Source of the DNA: Dielma sp000508965
GTDB taxonomy: Bacteria > Bacillota_I > Bacilli_A > Erysipelotrichales > Erysipelotrichaceae
Length of the DNA stretch: 64,000 nt
NCBI GenBank assembly: GCA_000508965.1
Contig: BAHV02000011.1
Location: forward strand, 10,358 to 74,357
Direction: 5' to 3'
The notes beneath the pieces were generated by a model that saw only the letters and a list, made by a program, of their open reading frames with translations, was not told the origin of the DNA and did no database searches. Positions within the stretch are counted from its first letter, which is position 1; the number at the start of each line of letters is the position of its first letter. The position numbers were made by a program, and so were the translations under genes. Below are positions 31,852 to 41,523 of the stretch, one piece after another.

Positions 31852-32910
31852 ATGGAAAAAATTAAACTGGCTGTCATTTTTGGCGGTAAATCAAGTGAAT
31901 ATAGTGTATCTTTGCATTCTGCAGAGAGTCTTTTGTCACATTGTGACCAGAATAAATATGAGCTGATCCTGATCGGTATTACCGAAGCGGGAAAATGGCT
32001 CCATTATCCTAAGCTGGATTTTGAGGCTGTCGCTCATGATACATGGCATTTAGATGCTGATTGCCGTGAGGTTGTGCTGAGCCCTAGCAGCTCAAGGGGG
32101 TTGCTGGAAATAGATGAAACAGGTTTTAAAAAGCTGCCGGTTGATGTTATTTTTCCATGTCTGCATGGTCCAAACGGTGAGGACGGAACGATTCAGGGAC
32201 TTTTTGAACTGGCATCAATTCCTTATGTGGGCTGCGGGCCATTAGCTTCCGCTTGTGGAATGGATAAGGAATTTACCCATATTCTATGTGAAAATGCCGG
32301 CATTGCTTGTGCTCCTTATCTTTGTGTTTATAAGGATAAAGAGTTGAATCTGAAAGCAATCTATCAGCAGGCGTTCAATAAGCTTGGCTTGCCGATGTTT
32401 ATTAAACCGGCGAATGCAGGTTCATCATACGGCATTTCTAAAATAAACAGTGAAGAAGAATTTATCAAGGGTATGGAATTTGCTTTTAACTATGACTGCA
32501 AGGTATTAGTTGAAGCAGCGATTGACGGCTTTGAAATCGGCTGTGCGGTTTTGGGCAACCATGAACTGATTGTCGGTGAATGCGATGAAATTGATACGAA
32601 GAATTCATTCTTTGATTTTGCGGCTAAATACGCCCTAGAAAATACCCGGATTCATTGTCCGGCGCGCATCTCAAAAGCGCTGAGCGATGAAGCAAAGGAA
32701 ATCGCGAAAAAGGCATACCGCACATTAAACTGCAGTGGTATGTGCCGTGTCGATATGTTTATCAACAGCCGCCAGGAGATTATTTTCAATGAAGTAAATA
32801 CAATTCCAGGCTTCACCGCTACCAGCCGTTATCCGTCAATGATGAAGGCTGCCGGTATCGGTTTTGGTGAATTGATCGATCGTCTTGTACAGCTCGCATT
32901 AGAAAAATAA
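31852..32910 (+). CDS. ddl: D-alanine--D-alanine ligase
   Basis: 352-residue ATP-grasp enzyme joining two D-Ala. Seen are V-I-F-G-G-K-S-S-E-Y-S-V-S (1-20 region), C-L-H-G-P-N-G-E-D-G-T-I-Q-G, the ATP-grasp K-P-A-N-A-G-S-S-Y-G-I and the Mg-binding F-N-E-V-N-T-I-P-G-F-T near residue 310. It uses F-type or Y-type subclass features that would decide vancomycin sensitivity; the Y in S-S-E-Y-S-V-S argues for ordinary D-Ala ligation but is not decisive. It forms an operon with murF and alr. Confidence 0.95.
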   Translation: MEKIKLAVIFGGKSSEYSVSLHSAESLLSHCDQNKYELILIGITEAGKWLHYPKLDFEAVAHDTWHLDADCREVVLSPSSSRGLLEIDETGFKKLPVDVIFPCLHGPNGEDGTIQGLFELASIPYVGCGPLASACGMDKEFTHILCENAGIACAPYLCVYKDKELNLKAIYQQAFNKLGLPMFIKPANAGSSYGISKINSEEEFIKGMEFAFNYDCKVLVEAAIDGFEIGCAVLGNHELIVGECDEIDTKNSFFDFAAKYALENTRIHCPARISKALSDEAKEIAKKAYRTLNCSGMCRVDMFINSRQEIIFNEVNTIPGFTATSRYPSMMKAAGIGFGELIDRLVQLALEK

Positions 32911-32928
32911 AAAGAACGGAGGGATAGC

Positions 32929-34086
32929 ATGCTGCAATCTAAATCAAGAGCATGGCTGCAGGTTGATGGCAATGCAGTCCGGCATAATCTGAAGGAAATT
33001 AAAAAACTGATTCCTGAGACAACCGAAATCATGGCTGTTGTGAAAGCGAATTGTTATGGTCACGGTGACCGGCAATTATCGATGCTGATGCAGCAGGAGG
33101 GAATCAAAACCTTTGCGGTAAGCAGCGTTGATGAGGCATTGAATCTGCGGGAGGCAGGAATCAGCGGCGATATTTTGATTCTGGGATATACGCCTAAGGA
33201 GCATTTTCACTATCTGCATGAAAAACAGCTGCTGCAGAATTTCTTATCCCTTGATTATGCGTCTCAATTAGATGAATATGCGGCTTCACATCATGTTGTG
33301 ATCCGCGGTCATATCAAAATCGACACTGGTATGGCACGGTTAGGCATCCGCTGTCTTGATGATGACTATAACATTCAAGAGGTTTTTGAAATTTACAAGC
33401 TTCAGCATGTATCTGTTGAGGGGCTATTTTCGCATTTCAGTGTAGCGGACAGCTTAGATATTGAAGATGACCGTGCTTATACGATTCATCAGCGCGAGCT
33501 TTTTGATCAGGTTATCGCTGATGTTTTGCATGCCGGATTCAATCCGGGTAAGCGGCATCTGCAAAACAGCTATGGAGTGCTGAACTATCCTGAACTTTGT
33601 TACGATTATGTTCGACCCGGCATCCTTATGCTGGGTTTTACCAGTGATGATTCAATCCTGATTAATACATCGCCTAAATTTATACCGGCCATGTCTTTGC
33701 ATGCGGAAGTATCCCGTGTACGCTTAGTGAAAAAGGGCTGCAGTGTCGGTTACGGCCGGCATTATAAGGCAAAAGAAGACCGTTTGATCGCAACCGTATC
33801 CATCGGTTATGCTGACGGTATTCCTAGAGCTGCCAGCAATCAGGGGATGCAGGTACTGCTTCATTCTCAGCGTGTTGAGATTGTCGGCAATATCTGTATG
33901 GATCAGCTGATGATTGATGTAACCGGCATCGAGCATGTAAAGAGCGGTGATATTGTTACCCTAATAGGACAAGACGGCAAAGAATGTGTCAGCATTGATG
34001 AATGGAGCCGCTGTGTGCATACCATCAACAATGATCTGGTATGTCAGATCTCGGCCCGAGTACCGCGTTTTTATGAGCATTTTTAA
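32929..34086 (+). CDS. alr: Alanine racemase
   Basis: 385-residue PLP enzyme making D-Ala. The PLP lysine is in M-A-V-V-K-A-N-C-Y-G-H-G (about 35-46), followed by I-D-T-G-M-x-R-L-G and the C-terminal catalytic Tyr region S-I-G-Y-A-D-G-I-P-R and G-N-I-C-M-D-Q-L-M-I-D-V. RBS CGGAGGG, 18 bases after ddl. Completes a D-Ala supply, D-Ala-D-Ala joining and MurF addition set. Confidence 0.96.
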   Translation: MLQSKSRAWLQVDGNAVRHNLKEIKKLIPETTEIMAVVKANCYGHGDRQLSMLMQQEGIKTFAVSSVDEALNLREAGISGDILILGYTPKEHFHYLHEKQLLQNFLSLDYASQLDEYAASHHVVIRGHIKIDTGMARLGIRCLDDDYNIQEVFEIYKLQHVSVEGLFSHFSVADSLDIEDDRAYTIHQRELFDQVIADVLHAGFNPGKRHLQNSYGVLNYPELCYDYVRPGILMLGFTSDDSILINTSPKFIPAMSLHAEVSRVRLVKKGCSVGYGRHYKAKEDRLIATVSIGYADGIPRAASNQGMQVLLHSQRVEIVGNICMDQLMIDVTGIEHVKSGDIVTLIGQDGKECVSIDEWSRCVHTINNDLVCQISARVPRFYEHF

Positions 34087-34388
34087 AGTGCAAAAGCGTA
34101 ATTTAGCTGCGAAGTATTTTTCTTGCTTATGGCCGCTAATACCGTACAATGCGAATATAGGATGGTGGTATCAAGAACTATGAATATAAAAAAAAGGATT
34201 TGTGTGCTGCTCTGTATTTAGGACCCTTTACTTGTAAACTAAGATATAATCTTCAGATTGCCGGCATTAATCGATTATTTTGAATTAAACACTCTGCGGA
34301 GTGTTTTTCTATGTCAAATTCTGTTAGTGAGTCCAAATTTGTGGTAGAATAATATGGAAGTTTGTTTTATGTGCAGGAGGTCTTATTT
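34087..34388 (+). other. Intergenic region between alr and polA
   Basis: About 300 bases without a supported gene. It holds a TATAAT at 34245-34250 with no clear -35, a terminator hairpin at 34288-34310, and a second -10-like box TGG-TAGAAT (34342-34350) before polA. The first box and the hairpin would frame a transcript of only about 55 nt. A 13-codon open frame at 34180 lacks a good ribosome site and is not called. Confidence 0.6.
34288..34310 (+). terminator. Terminator upstream of polA
   Basis: AACACTC (34288-34294), TGCG loop, GAGTGTT (34299-34305), then TTTCT. Confidence 0.85.
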
Positions 34389-36971
34389 ATGAAAAAATGC
34401 TTATTGATTGATGGCAATGCGATGCTCTTTCGAGCATACTACGCAACTCTATACGGCCGTATGATGACTACATCTAACGGTATTCCTACCAATGCGGTCT
34501 ATGGCTTTATCACAATGATAAACAAGGCGCTGGATTTAATTAAGCCGGATCATTTGCTGGTAGCTTTTGACAGCGGCAAGCCAACCTTTCGCCATGAGAC
34601 ATTTAAAGAATATAAGGGAACCCGCAAGCAGCTGGATCAGGAGCTGATCGTGCAATTTCCTATTGCCAGAGAATATTTGGAAGCTAAGGGAATTCCATGG
34701 TATGAATGCGAGGGGATTGAAGCTGATGACATCATCGGCAGCGCAGCAAAAACCTATCCTGATTATCAGACGGTAATCTTAACATCAGATCGTGATTTGC
34801 TGCAGCTGATTGATGAGACAACTAATGTGCTGCTGATGAAAAAAGGTATCACGGAAATGGAATTGGTGGATGTACAGGGACTAAAGGAAAATTTTCATGT
34901 TACACCTTCTCAAATTATTGAATTAAAGGGTTTGATGGGTGATACAGCGGATAACATTCCGGGTGTTCCAGGTGTCGGTGAAAAGACAGCACTGAAGCTT
35001 TTGGATCAATATGAAACAGTTCATAATCTGTATGAGCATATCGATGAGATCAAAGGCAAGCTGAAAGAAAAGTTAGAAATGAATAAGGATAAAGCTGAGC
35101 TTTCTTTATTTTTAGCTACCATCATTACCGATGCGAAGCTGCCTTTTGATTTAGAATCCTGTATCTTTAATGAAGATGTGGAAAGAAGCAACAGTTTCTA
35201 TAAAAAATATGAAATGCTGTCATTTGTAAAACAAGTTGAGGATAAGACTGTCTATGCGGATACAGAGATAAAAAAGGTTGATCAAATCAGTGAATCGCTG
35301 CTTAAAAGCGGTGTGCTGTTATATCCTGACTGCAACAATGAAGCCTATGAGGAAGCTGAATTCTTTGGTTTGGCATGGGTTAATGACAGCGGCTGCGAAT
35401 ATATTGAAATCAATGATCTGCGCAAGGACGAGCGTGCACAGGCATTTTTAGCCAATACAGAAAGCAAGGCGGGCTTCGATGTCAAGCATCTGATGCATTT
35501 GTTTGAACATGTTCAGATTCCAATCAATGGTTTAGATTTTGATTGCTGGATTGCAGCATTTCTAAGTGACGGTACGATTACCGGTTACGATGCGTTTGCT
35601 GAAAAATTCAAGATTGACCGCAAGCTTATAAGCGACGATGTTTATGGCAAAAAAGGACGTCCGCAGTTAAGTGATGAATTATCACGTATCGAATATGTTA
35701 AGATTCAGGCGCATGGCTGTTATGCGGCTGTTGAACAGTTGAAGAGGGAATTAGCTGAAAAGGAATTAAACAGCTTGTTCTATGATATTGAGATGCCGGT
35801 TACAAAAGTTTTATTTGAAATGGAAAACAATGGCATTTGCACGGATCTGAATGTGTTGAATGAAATTGCAGAAAATACGAATCTGAAAGTATTGGCTTTG
35901 ACCAAACAAATCTATGAGGCTGCCGGTCATGAATTTAATATCAATTCACCAAAGCAGCTGGCTGTCGTTTTATTTGATGAGCTGGGTCTGAAGGCCGGCA
36001 AAAAGCGTTCTACGGCAGTAGATGTACTGGAAAAACTGATGAATGCGCATCCGATCATTCCGCTGCTGATGGAGCATCGTAAATTCCAAAAGGTTTACAG
36101 CACATATGCGATTGGTCTTGCCAAGCATGTAAAGACTGACGGTAAGATTCATACATTGTTTAACCAATGCCTGACTACCACTGGCCGATTATCATCTTCT
36201 GAACCGAATCTGCAAAATATTTCAGTGCGTGATGAAGAAGGTAAGGAAATCCGCAAGGCTTTTGTAGCCAGTCCGAACCATGTGCTGCTGTCAGCGGACT
36301 ACTCTCAGATTGAACTGCGCATGCTGGCGCATATGGCGGATGTGAAGGAAATGATCAATGCCTTCAACAGCGGCATTGATATTCATACACAAACAGCAAT
36401 GTCAGTGTTTGGTGTTGCCCATGATGATGTTACAAGTAATATGCGCCGTCAGGCAAAGGCAGTTAATTTCGGAATTGTTTACGGCATCAGTGAGTTTGGC
36501 TTAAGCGAACAGCTTGGCATCAGCCGCAATGAGGCAAAGGATTTCATTGGGCGTTATTTTGCATCTTATCCTGAAATCAAGCAGTTTATGGATGAGACTG
36601 TCGCTTTCTGTGAAGCCAATGGTTATGTGAAAACACTGTTTAACCGCCGTCGTGAAATTAATGAAATTCATGATAAAAACTACATGGTTCGTGAGTTCGG
36701 CAAGCGGGCGGCAATGAATGCACCGATTCAGGGTTCCAGTGCCGATTTAATCAAGGTGGCCATGGTTAATGTTTATAATGCGATGGTGAAGCAGCAGTGC
36801 AAATCAAAAATTATTCTTCAGATTCACGATGAATTGATCTTTGATGTTTGTGAGGATGAAATTGAATTAATGAAGACTTTAGTTAAGAATGCGATGGAAC
36901 AGGCAATGGAATTGAAAGTACCTTTGATTGCAGATGCAAATATCGGCAAATCATGGTATGATGCCAAATAG
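34389..36971 (+). CDS. polA: DNA polymerase I
   Basis: 860-residue polymerase with an N-terminal 5'-3' exonuclease (about 1-290; D-G-N-A-M-L-F-R-A-Y-Y, E-G-I-E-A-D-D-I-I, L-K-G-L-M-G-D-T-A-D-N-I-P-G-V-P-G-V-G-E-K-T) and a C-terminal family A polymerase with motif A (D-Y-S-Q-I-E-L-R-M-L-A-H), motif B (R-R-Q-A-K-A-V-N-F-G-I-V-Y-G) and motif C (Q-I-H-D-E-L). The middle 3'-5' exonuclease-like domain lacks the usual D-x-E catalytic residues, so proofreading is probably absent, as in Bacillus. ATG 34389 chosen after CAGGAGG. Confidence 0.97.
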   Translation: MKKCLLIDGNAMLFRAYYATLYGRMMTTSNGIPTNAVYGFITMINKALDLIKPDHLLVAFDSGKPTFRHETFKEYKGTRKQLDQELIVQFPIAREYLEAKGIPWYECEGIEADDIIGSAAKTYPDYQTVILTSDRDLLQLIDETTNVLLMKKGITEMELVDVQGLKENFHVTPSQIIELKGLMGDTADNIPGVPGVGEKTALKLLDQYETVHNLYEHIDEIKGKLKEKLEMNKDKAELSLFLATIITDAKLPFDLESCIFNEDVERSNSFYKKYEMLSFVKQVEDKTVYADTEIKKVDQISESLLKSGVLLYPDCNNEAYEEAEFFGLAWVNDSGCEYIEINDLRKDERAQAFLANTESKAGFDVKHLMHLFEHVQIPINGLDFDCWIAAFLSDGTITGYDAFAEKFKIDRKLISDDVYGKKGRPQLSDELSRIEYVKIQAHGCYAAVEQLKRELAEKELNSLFYDIEMPVTKVLFEMENNGICTDLNVLNEIAENTNLKVLALTKQIYEAAGHEFNINSPKQLAVVLFDELGLKAGKKRSTAVDVLEKLMNAHPIIPLLMEHRKFQKVYSTYAIGLAKHVKTDGKIHTLFNQCLTTTGRLSSSEPNLQNISVRDEEGKEIRKAFVASPNHVLLSADYSQIELRMLAHMADVKEMINAFNSGIDIHTQTAMSVFGVAHDDVTSNMRRQAKAVNFGIVYGISEFGLSEQLGISRNEAKDFIGRYFASYPEIKQFMDETVAFCEANGYVKTLFNRRREINEIHDKNYMVREFGKRAAMNAPIQGSSADLIKVAMVNVYNAMVKQQCKSKIILQIHDELIFDVCEDEIELMKTLVKNAMEQAMELKVPLIADANIGKSWYDAK

Positions 36972-36979
36972 GTGAGCGT

Positions 36980-37804
36980 ATGCCTGAACTACCTGAAGTT
37001 GAAACCGTCAGAGCCACGCTTGAAGTGCAGCTGGGACATCCAAAAATTGTCGGTGTTGATGTCTATTGGGAGAATATTCTGCCGCAGGGCAGTGGTTTTT
37101 TCAAACAGAAGATTATCGGTCAGACGATTCAGGCGTATAAACGCCGCGGCAAATATCTGATGTTTGTTCTTGATGAGGATATGCTGATTGCTCATCTGCG
37201 TATGGAAGGTAAATTTTATATTTATGATCAGCCAACGGTGCGCAATAAGCATACCCATGTGGTATTTCATTTGGATGATGGCCGTGAGCTGCATTATAAT
37301 GATACCCGCAAGTTTGGCCGCATGGAGATTTATCCGCTGGATGAAACTGAGAATTACCCAATGCTTAAAAATACCGGTCTGGATGCATTTGATGAACGGC
37401 TTGACGCATTAACATTATATAAAAAGTGGCATCCCAAAAAAATGCCGCTGAAAGCAATGCTGCTGGATCAAACCTTTCTGGCAGGCATCGGCAATATCTA
37501 TGCTGATGAAATCTGTTTTGCCTGTGGTTTGCATCCAAAAACACCAGTCAGTCATTGCTCAAAGAAGGATTTTGAAAATATATTATTTCATACCCGCAGG
37601 ATTTTAGCCGGGGCGGTTAAAGCAGGCGGCACAACGATTCGCTCTTATACCTCATCGTTAGGGGTTACCGGTTTGTTTCAGCTGAAACTGAAGGTACATG
37701 CCAGAGAAAATCAACCGTGTCCGATCTGTCAGACACCGATAAAAAAAATTAAAGTGATAGGAAGGGGGACTTGTCTGTGTCCGAAATGCCAGAAAAGAAA
37801 GTAA
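36980..37804 (+). CDS. mutM: Formamidopyrimidine-DNA glycosylase
   Basis: 274-residue bifunctional glycosylase/AP lyase removing 8-oxoguanine. The catalytic N-terminal Pro-Glu is in M-P-E-L-P-E-V-E-T-V, the helix-two-turn-helix contains A-G-I-G-N-I-Y-A-D-E (about 169), and the zinc finger has C-P-I-C near residue 247 and C-P-K-C near 268. Starts 8 bases after polA with GTGAGCGT; the usual Bacillota order polA-mutM-coaE holds. The 3' end overlaps coaE by 28 bases. Confidence 0.97.
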   Translation: MPELPEVETVRATLEVQLGHPKIVGVDVYWENILPQGSGFFKQKIIGQTIQAYKRRGKYLMFVLDEDMLIAHLRMEGKFYIYDQPTVRNKHTHVVFHLDDGRELHYNDTRKFGRMEIYPLDETENYPMLKNTGLDAFDERLDALTLYKKWHPKKMPLKAMLLDQTFLAGIGNIYADEICFACGLHPKTPVSHCSKKDFENILFHTRRILAGAVKAGGTTIRSYTSSLGVTGLFQLKLKVHARENQPCPICQTPIKKIKVIGRGTCLCPKCQKRK

Positions 37805-38394
37805 TCGCCATCACCGGTATTATCGGCAGCGGCAAGTCAACACTTTCAGAAGCGTTGCGCAAACGCGGATATTTAGTGATTGATTGTGATCAGGGATCGC
37901 GGTTATGCTGTAGTAAGGGCACTTTGGGTTATCAGCAGATGCTCGATGCTTTCTCAGCGTGCATTTTGGATGAAGCCGGTAACATTGACCGTCAAAAACT
38001 CGCATCCCTTGTGTTCACCAATCCAGAAAAAAGGAAACAGCTGGAAGCAATTCAGCATCCGCTGATTTTGGCATGGGTTAAGGAGCAGTGTGCAGCCAGT
38101 GGGGATTCTCTGATTTTTGTAGAAGTACCCTTGTTGTTTGAAAGCGGCTGGGAAAAATATTTCGATGAAAGCTGGGTCGTTGCGGCTGATGAAGATGTTG
38201 TCATAAAACGTTTGAAACAAAATCGCGGCATGGATGATGAAGCAATCCAAGCGCGTTTAAAAACTCAGATGAAGAGTGAACTGAAGATAAAAAAAGCCGA
38301 TCATGTCATTGTGAATAATGCTTCACTTGAAGAATTACAGTCACAGATTGACAGTTTGCTGCATGGAGTGGATAAGCACGATGGTAAAAGATGA
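37777..38394 (+). CDS. coaE: Dephospho-CoA kinase
   Basis: 205-residue kinase for the last step of coenzyme A synthesis. The P-loop G-I-I-G-S-G-K-S-T is at about 14-22, D-C-D-Q at about 37 replaces the common D-A-D, and Q-H-P-L-I, V-P-L-L-F-E-S-G-W and R-L-K-Q-N-R are typical. GTG 37777 is chosen because it lies 7 bases after GGGGGA; TTG 37771 and ATG 37786 are alternatives. The gene starts inside mutM and ends inside dnaB. Confidence 0.92.
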   Translation: MSEMPEKKVIAITGIIGSGKSTLSEALRKRGYLVIDCDQGSRLCCSKGTLGYQQMLDAFSACILDEAGNIDRQKLASLVFTNPEKRKQLEAIQHPLILAWVKEQCAASGDSLIFVEVPLLFESGWEKYFDESWVVAADEDVVIKRLKQNRGMDDEAIQARLKTQMKSELKIKKADHVIVNNASLEELQSQIDSLLHGVDKHDGKR

Positions 38395-39562
38395 ACAGTT
38401 AAAAATAGAACGGATCGAAAGCATCAGCGATGAAGAGAGAGCATCGCTTTTCATGCTTTACGGACCTTTGATCGGTTCGCGCGCGCTGCACCTTTACAGC
38501 TTGCTGGAAGCCTTGTACATGATGAATCAGAATACTTGTTCAACAATTCTGCTTTGTCAAAGCCTTCAGCTATCGCCTGCGGAATTGACAAAAAGCCGCA
38601 AAATCCTTGAACAGTTTATGCTGATTAAGACCTATGCCGGTGCCGATCATATGCTGATTCAGCTCAAGGTGCCTAAAAAGGGATTGGATTTTTTGCGTCA
38701 TGATGTATTTGGCCGCTTATACTTAAAACAGCAAGGCCGTCAGATGTATGAGATGATGCAGGTGAACTTTGCGAAAGGACAGATCGCAGAGGGATATGAA
38801 GAAATCAGTGAACCGTTTCGGATGGCCGATTGGTTTGAATGGGAGGAAGAGGAGGAAAAGAAATTCCACGAAGTTAAGCCTGAAAAGAAAAATACGATGC
38901 GGATCACTTTTAATACTGAATTATTCTTAACTCAATGTTCAAAGCTGGCCTTTCCGCCAACCGCGAGAACGAAGGAAAACATTGAAACCATCGAGCAGCT
39001 TGGTTCTTATTATGGTGTAAATGAAGAAGAAATGATCAAGCTGGTGGCCCGCAGTATTAATTTGAAAACCGGAACGCTGAGTGTCAGTCGTCTGAAAAAT
39101 GCAATTACAAAGAAATATCAGGTGGTTGAAGCCGATGCCAACCCATATCGCTTGCCGGTAATTAAATTCCTGCAGATGAAGCAAAATGGCGTACCGGTTA
39201 CTAACACTGATAAGCGTTTGCTTGCTTATCTTGAAGATGAGTTAAAGCTGCCTAAGGAAGTTGTCAATGTGCTTGTCGAGTATGTGCTGAATACCCTGAA
39301 TCAAAATCTCAGCAAGGCTTATGTGGAAAAGATTGCCGGATCATGGGTGAGACTGAATATTGATACGATGGAAAAAGCGCTGGAACAGGTTCAGAAAATT
39401 AAAGAACCGAAACCGAAACGCAAGCCATCGGCCAAGCTTAAAGTAACGGAGAGACAGCTGCCGGATTGGTATACCGGCAATCAGCAAGAGGAAGATGAAG
39501 AATTAAAGCCAGAGGATATTGAAAAGCTGAAGGCTGAATTAGCGAAAATGCGGGGTGAGTAA
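38381..39562 (+). CDS. dnaB: Replication initiation/membrane attachment protein DnaB
   Basis: 393-residue Bacillota-type DnaB (not the helicase), a helicase-loading co-factor in DnaA-dependent initiation. The N-terminal domain has S-L-F-M-L-Y-G-P-L-I-G-S-x-A-L-x-L-Y, and the C-terminal DnaB_2 region has V-N-V-L-V-E-Y-V-L-N...Y-V-E-K-I-A-G-S-W. A Lys/Pro-rich linker leads to the tail R-Q-L-P-D-W-Y. ATG 38381 after GGAGTGG overlaps coaE by 14 bases. The frame from 38318 lacks similarity. nrdR, often found between coaE and dnaB, is missing. Confidence 0.92.
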   Translation: MVKDEQLKIERIESISDEERASLFMLYGPLIGSRALHLYSLLEALYMMNQNTCSTILLCQSLQLSPAELTKSRKILEQFMLIKTYAGADHMLIQLKVPKKGLDFLRHDVFGRLYLKQQGRQMYEMMQVNFAKGQIAEGYEEISEPFRMADWFEWEEEEEKKFHEVKPEKKNTMRITFNTELFLTQCSKLAFPPTARTKENIETIEQLGSYYGVNEEEMIKLVARSINLKTGTLSVSRLKNAITKKYQVVEADANPYRLPVIKFLQMKQNGVPVTNTDKRLLAYLEDELKLPKEVVNVLVEYVLNTLNQNLSKAYVEKIAGSWVRLNIDTMEKALEQVQKIKEPKPKRKPSAKLKVTERQLPDWYTGNQQEEDEELKPEDIEKLKAELAKMRGE

Positions 39563-40471
39563 ATGGAGAAGATTGAGGTATATTTTGAACTGAATGAAGA
39601 ACAGCGGCGGTTAAAGGAAGAACGGCTGCGCTTACTAAAGGCTGATCCGGAAGTAAAGCGCTGGCTGCATCAATACCAATTGGATGAAAGCTTTCTTGAA
39701 AAGCATACGACAAAGATTCACGAATGGCTGATGAGTCTGAAAAAATGTCAGTCATGTTCAGGGCTTGATGAATGTGTTCAGCCAAGTCAGGGACAATTGC
39801 TGAATCTGGTTTATGACGGTCTGCTGAATTATCAGCTGACGGATTGTCGCTATCAGCGTGCCCGCCGCGATGAATTGACGCATGTTAAAAATTATATTCT
39901 TCACCACCTCAGTGATGATCTGCTGAAAGTGGCGGTAGAAAACATCGATTTAAGCAATGAGAAGCCTGCTTATGTGAGCGCTGTTTTGGAAGTGGTCAAG
40001 AATCTTAAAGATCCCGTCAGGGGCTTGTATCTGCATGGCGCTCCGGGTGTCGGCAAGACTTATCTGGGAGCATGTATTACCAATTACTTTGCGAAGCATA
40101 ATAAGAAAGCAGCCTTTGTTAATGTGCCCGAGCTGATCATGGCGTTAAAATTAAACATGAGTGAAAACAGTATTATGGAAAATATGATTCGTTCATTAAA
40201 AAGGGCAGATGTTGTTTTATTTGATGATATTGGCGGTGAAAGTGTAACGGCATGGAGCCGTGATGAAATCCTGCTGCCGATTCTGAATGAACGGATGGAA
40301 AAGCATCGTTTAACTTACTTTACAAGTAATTATACGATTGAAGAGCTTGAGCGCCATTTCGCAATGGATAGCCGCGGCAACAGTGATCCAATCAAGGCAA
40401 ATCGGCTGATTGAAAGGATTAAAGCACTTACATTTGAAAAAAATGTAAAAGGTTGTAACAGACGTACTTAA
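39563..40471 (+). CDS. dnaI: Primosomal helicase loader DnaI
   Basis: 302-residue AAA+ ATPase that loads the replicative helicase. The N-terminal helicase-binding domain contains a Cys cluster K-K-C-Q-S-C-S-G-L-D-E-C (about 56-68) that fits the known zinc site, and the AAA+ part has Walker A G-A-P-G-V-G-K-T (about 155-162), Walker B L-F-D-D-I-G-G-E (about 218) and T-S-N-Y sensor 1. It abuts dnaB without a gap. Confidence 0.95.
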   Translation: MEKIEVYFELNEEQRRLKEERLRLLKADPEVKRWLHQYQLDESFLEKHTTKIHEWLMSLKKCQSCSGLDECVQPSQGQLLNLVYDGLLNYQLTDCRYQRARRDELTHVKNYILHHLSDDLLKVAVENIDLSNEKPAYVSAVLEVVKNLKDPVRGLYLHGAPGVGKTYLGACITNYFAKHNKKAAFVNVPELIMALKLNMSENSIMENMIRSLKRADVVLFDDIGGESVTAWSRDEILLPILNERMEKHRLTYFTSNYTIEELERHFAMDSRGNSDPIKANRLIERIKALTFEKNVKGCNRRT

Positions 40472-40532
40472 AATACTAGTCAAAAGTTTGTAAAAATGCT
40501 ATCATAATAGGGCATGAACGGAGGAATCAGAT

Positions 40533-41495
40533 ATGGTGAAACGTATAGGTATTCTCACTTCCGGAGGCGACGCTCCAGGAATGAATGCAGCCATCCGTGC
40601 TGTAACCCGTGTCGCTTTGAAGAGCGGCGTTGAAGTCTATGGCATCTACGATGGTTATCGTGGTTTAGTTGAAGGCTATATTGAACCACTGACAAGAAAT
40701 GATGTTGGTGATATTATCGACCGCGGCGGAACGATCCTCGGATCGGCACGTCTGCCTGAATTTAAAGATCCTGCGGTGCAGGAAAAGGGCATCATGCAGT
40801 TAAGAAAGCGTGAAATTGACGCGCTTGTCGTGATCGGCGGCGATGGCTCCTATCGGGGTGCTCTCGCATTGACAAATCAGGGCATTAACTGTATCGGTTT
40901 GCCGGGTACAATCGATAATGATATCACATGTACAGATTCAACAATCGGATTTGATACTGCTCTGTCAACAGTAGTAGAGGCCGTAGATAAATTAAGAGAT
41001 ACTTCAAGTTCTCATCACCGCTGTTCGGTGGTAGAGGTTATGGGCAATCACTGCGGAGATCTGGCTTTATGGTCAGGTATCGCCTGTGGTGCAGAAATCG
41101 TAATCACTGCCCAGACCGGATTTGAGGAGACTGAGGTTCTCGAACGCCTTAAAGAATTTGATGTTGTGAAGAAGAAACGTCATGCAATTGTTGTAATCAG
41201 CGAGAAAATTACCGATGTTGACGCCTTTGCGAAAAAGGTAAGTCTCAATACTGGCTTTTCTGGCCGTGCTACTGTATTAGGTCACGTGCAGCGCGGCGGT
41301 TCACCGACGCCGATCGACCGTGTATTGGCATCGCGGATGGGTGAAAAAGCTGTGGATCTGCTGCTGGCCGGTATCGGCGGACAATGTGTGGGTATCAAGG
41401 ATAACCAGATTATTGCCGTACCGATCGAAGAAGCATTGGATATGCCGCGCGCTTCCAGGAAGCGATTGCAGGATTTGTTTGATCGTTTAGTTTAA
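40533..41495 (+). CDS. pfkA: ATP-dependent 6-phosphofructokinase
   Basis: 320-residue allosteric glycolytic kinase. G-G-D-A-P-G-M-N-A-A-I-R (about 11-22), G-G-D-G-S-Y-R-G-A, P-G-T-I-D-N-D (catalytic Asp region) and G-H-V-Q-R-G-G are complete. Gly in G-G-D-G marks it as ATP-dependent and not PPi-dependent. RBS GGAGGAA. It is followed by pyk after 28 bases, the usual glycolytic pair. Confidence 0.97.
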   Translation: MVKRIGILTSGGDAPGMNAAIRAVTRVALKSGVEVYGIYDGYRGLVEGYIEPLTRNDVGDIIDRGGTILGSARLPEFKDPAVQEKGIMQLRKREIDALVVIGGDGSYRGALALTNQGINCIGLPGTIDNDITCTDSTIGFDTALSTVVEAVDKLRDTSSSHHRCSVVEVMGNHCGDLALWSGIACGAEIVITAQTGFEETEVLERLKEFDVVKKKRHAIVVISEKITDVDAFAKKVSLNTGFSGRATVLGHVQRGGSPTPIDRVLASRMGEKAVDLLLAGIGGQCVGIKDNQIIAVPIEEALDMPRASRKRLQDLFDRLV

Positions 41496-41523
41496 GGTTT
41501 AAAAACAAGGAGATATTAAAAAA

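Noticed and set aside
34160..34175. ATGGTGGTATC resembling a T-box core
   Set aside because: It differs from AAGGTGGTACC at key bases, no stem I or specifier is seen, and the following terminator does not compete with it.
34180..34221. 13-codon frame before polA
   Set aside because: Weak ribosome site and no conservation evidence; too short to support.
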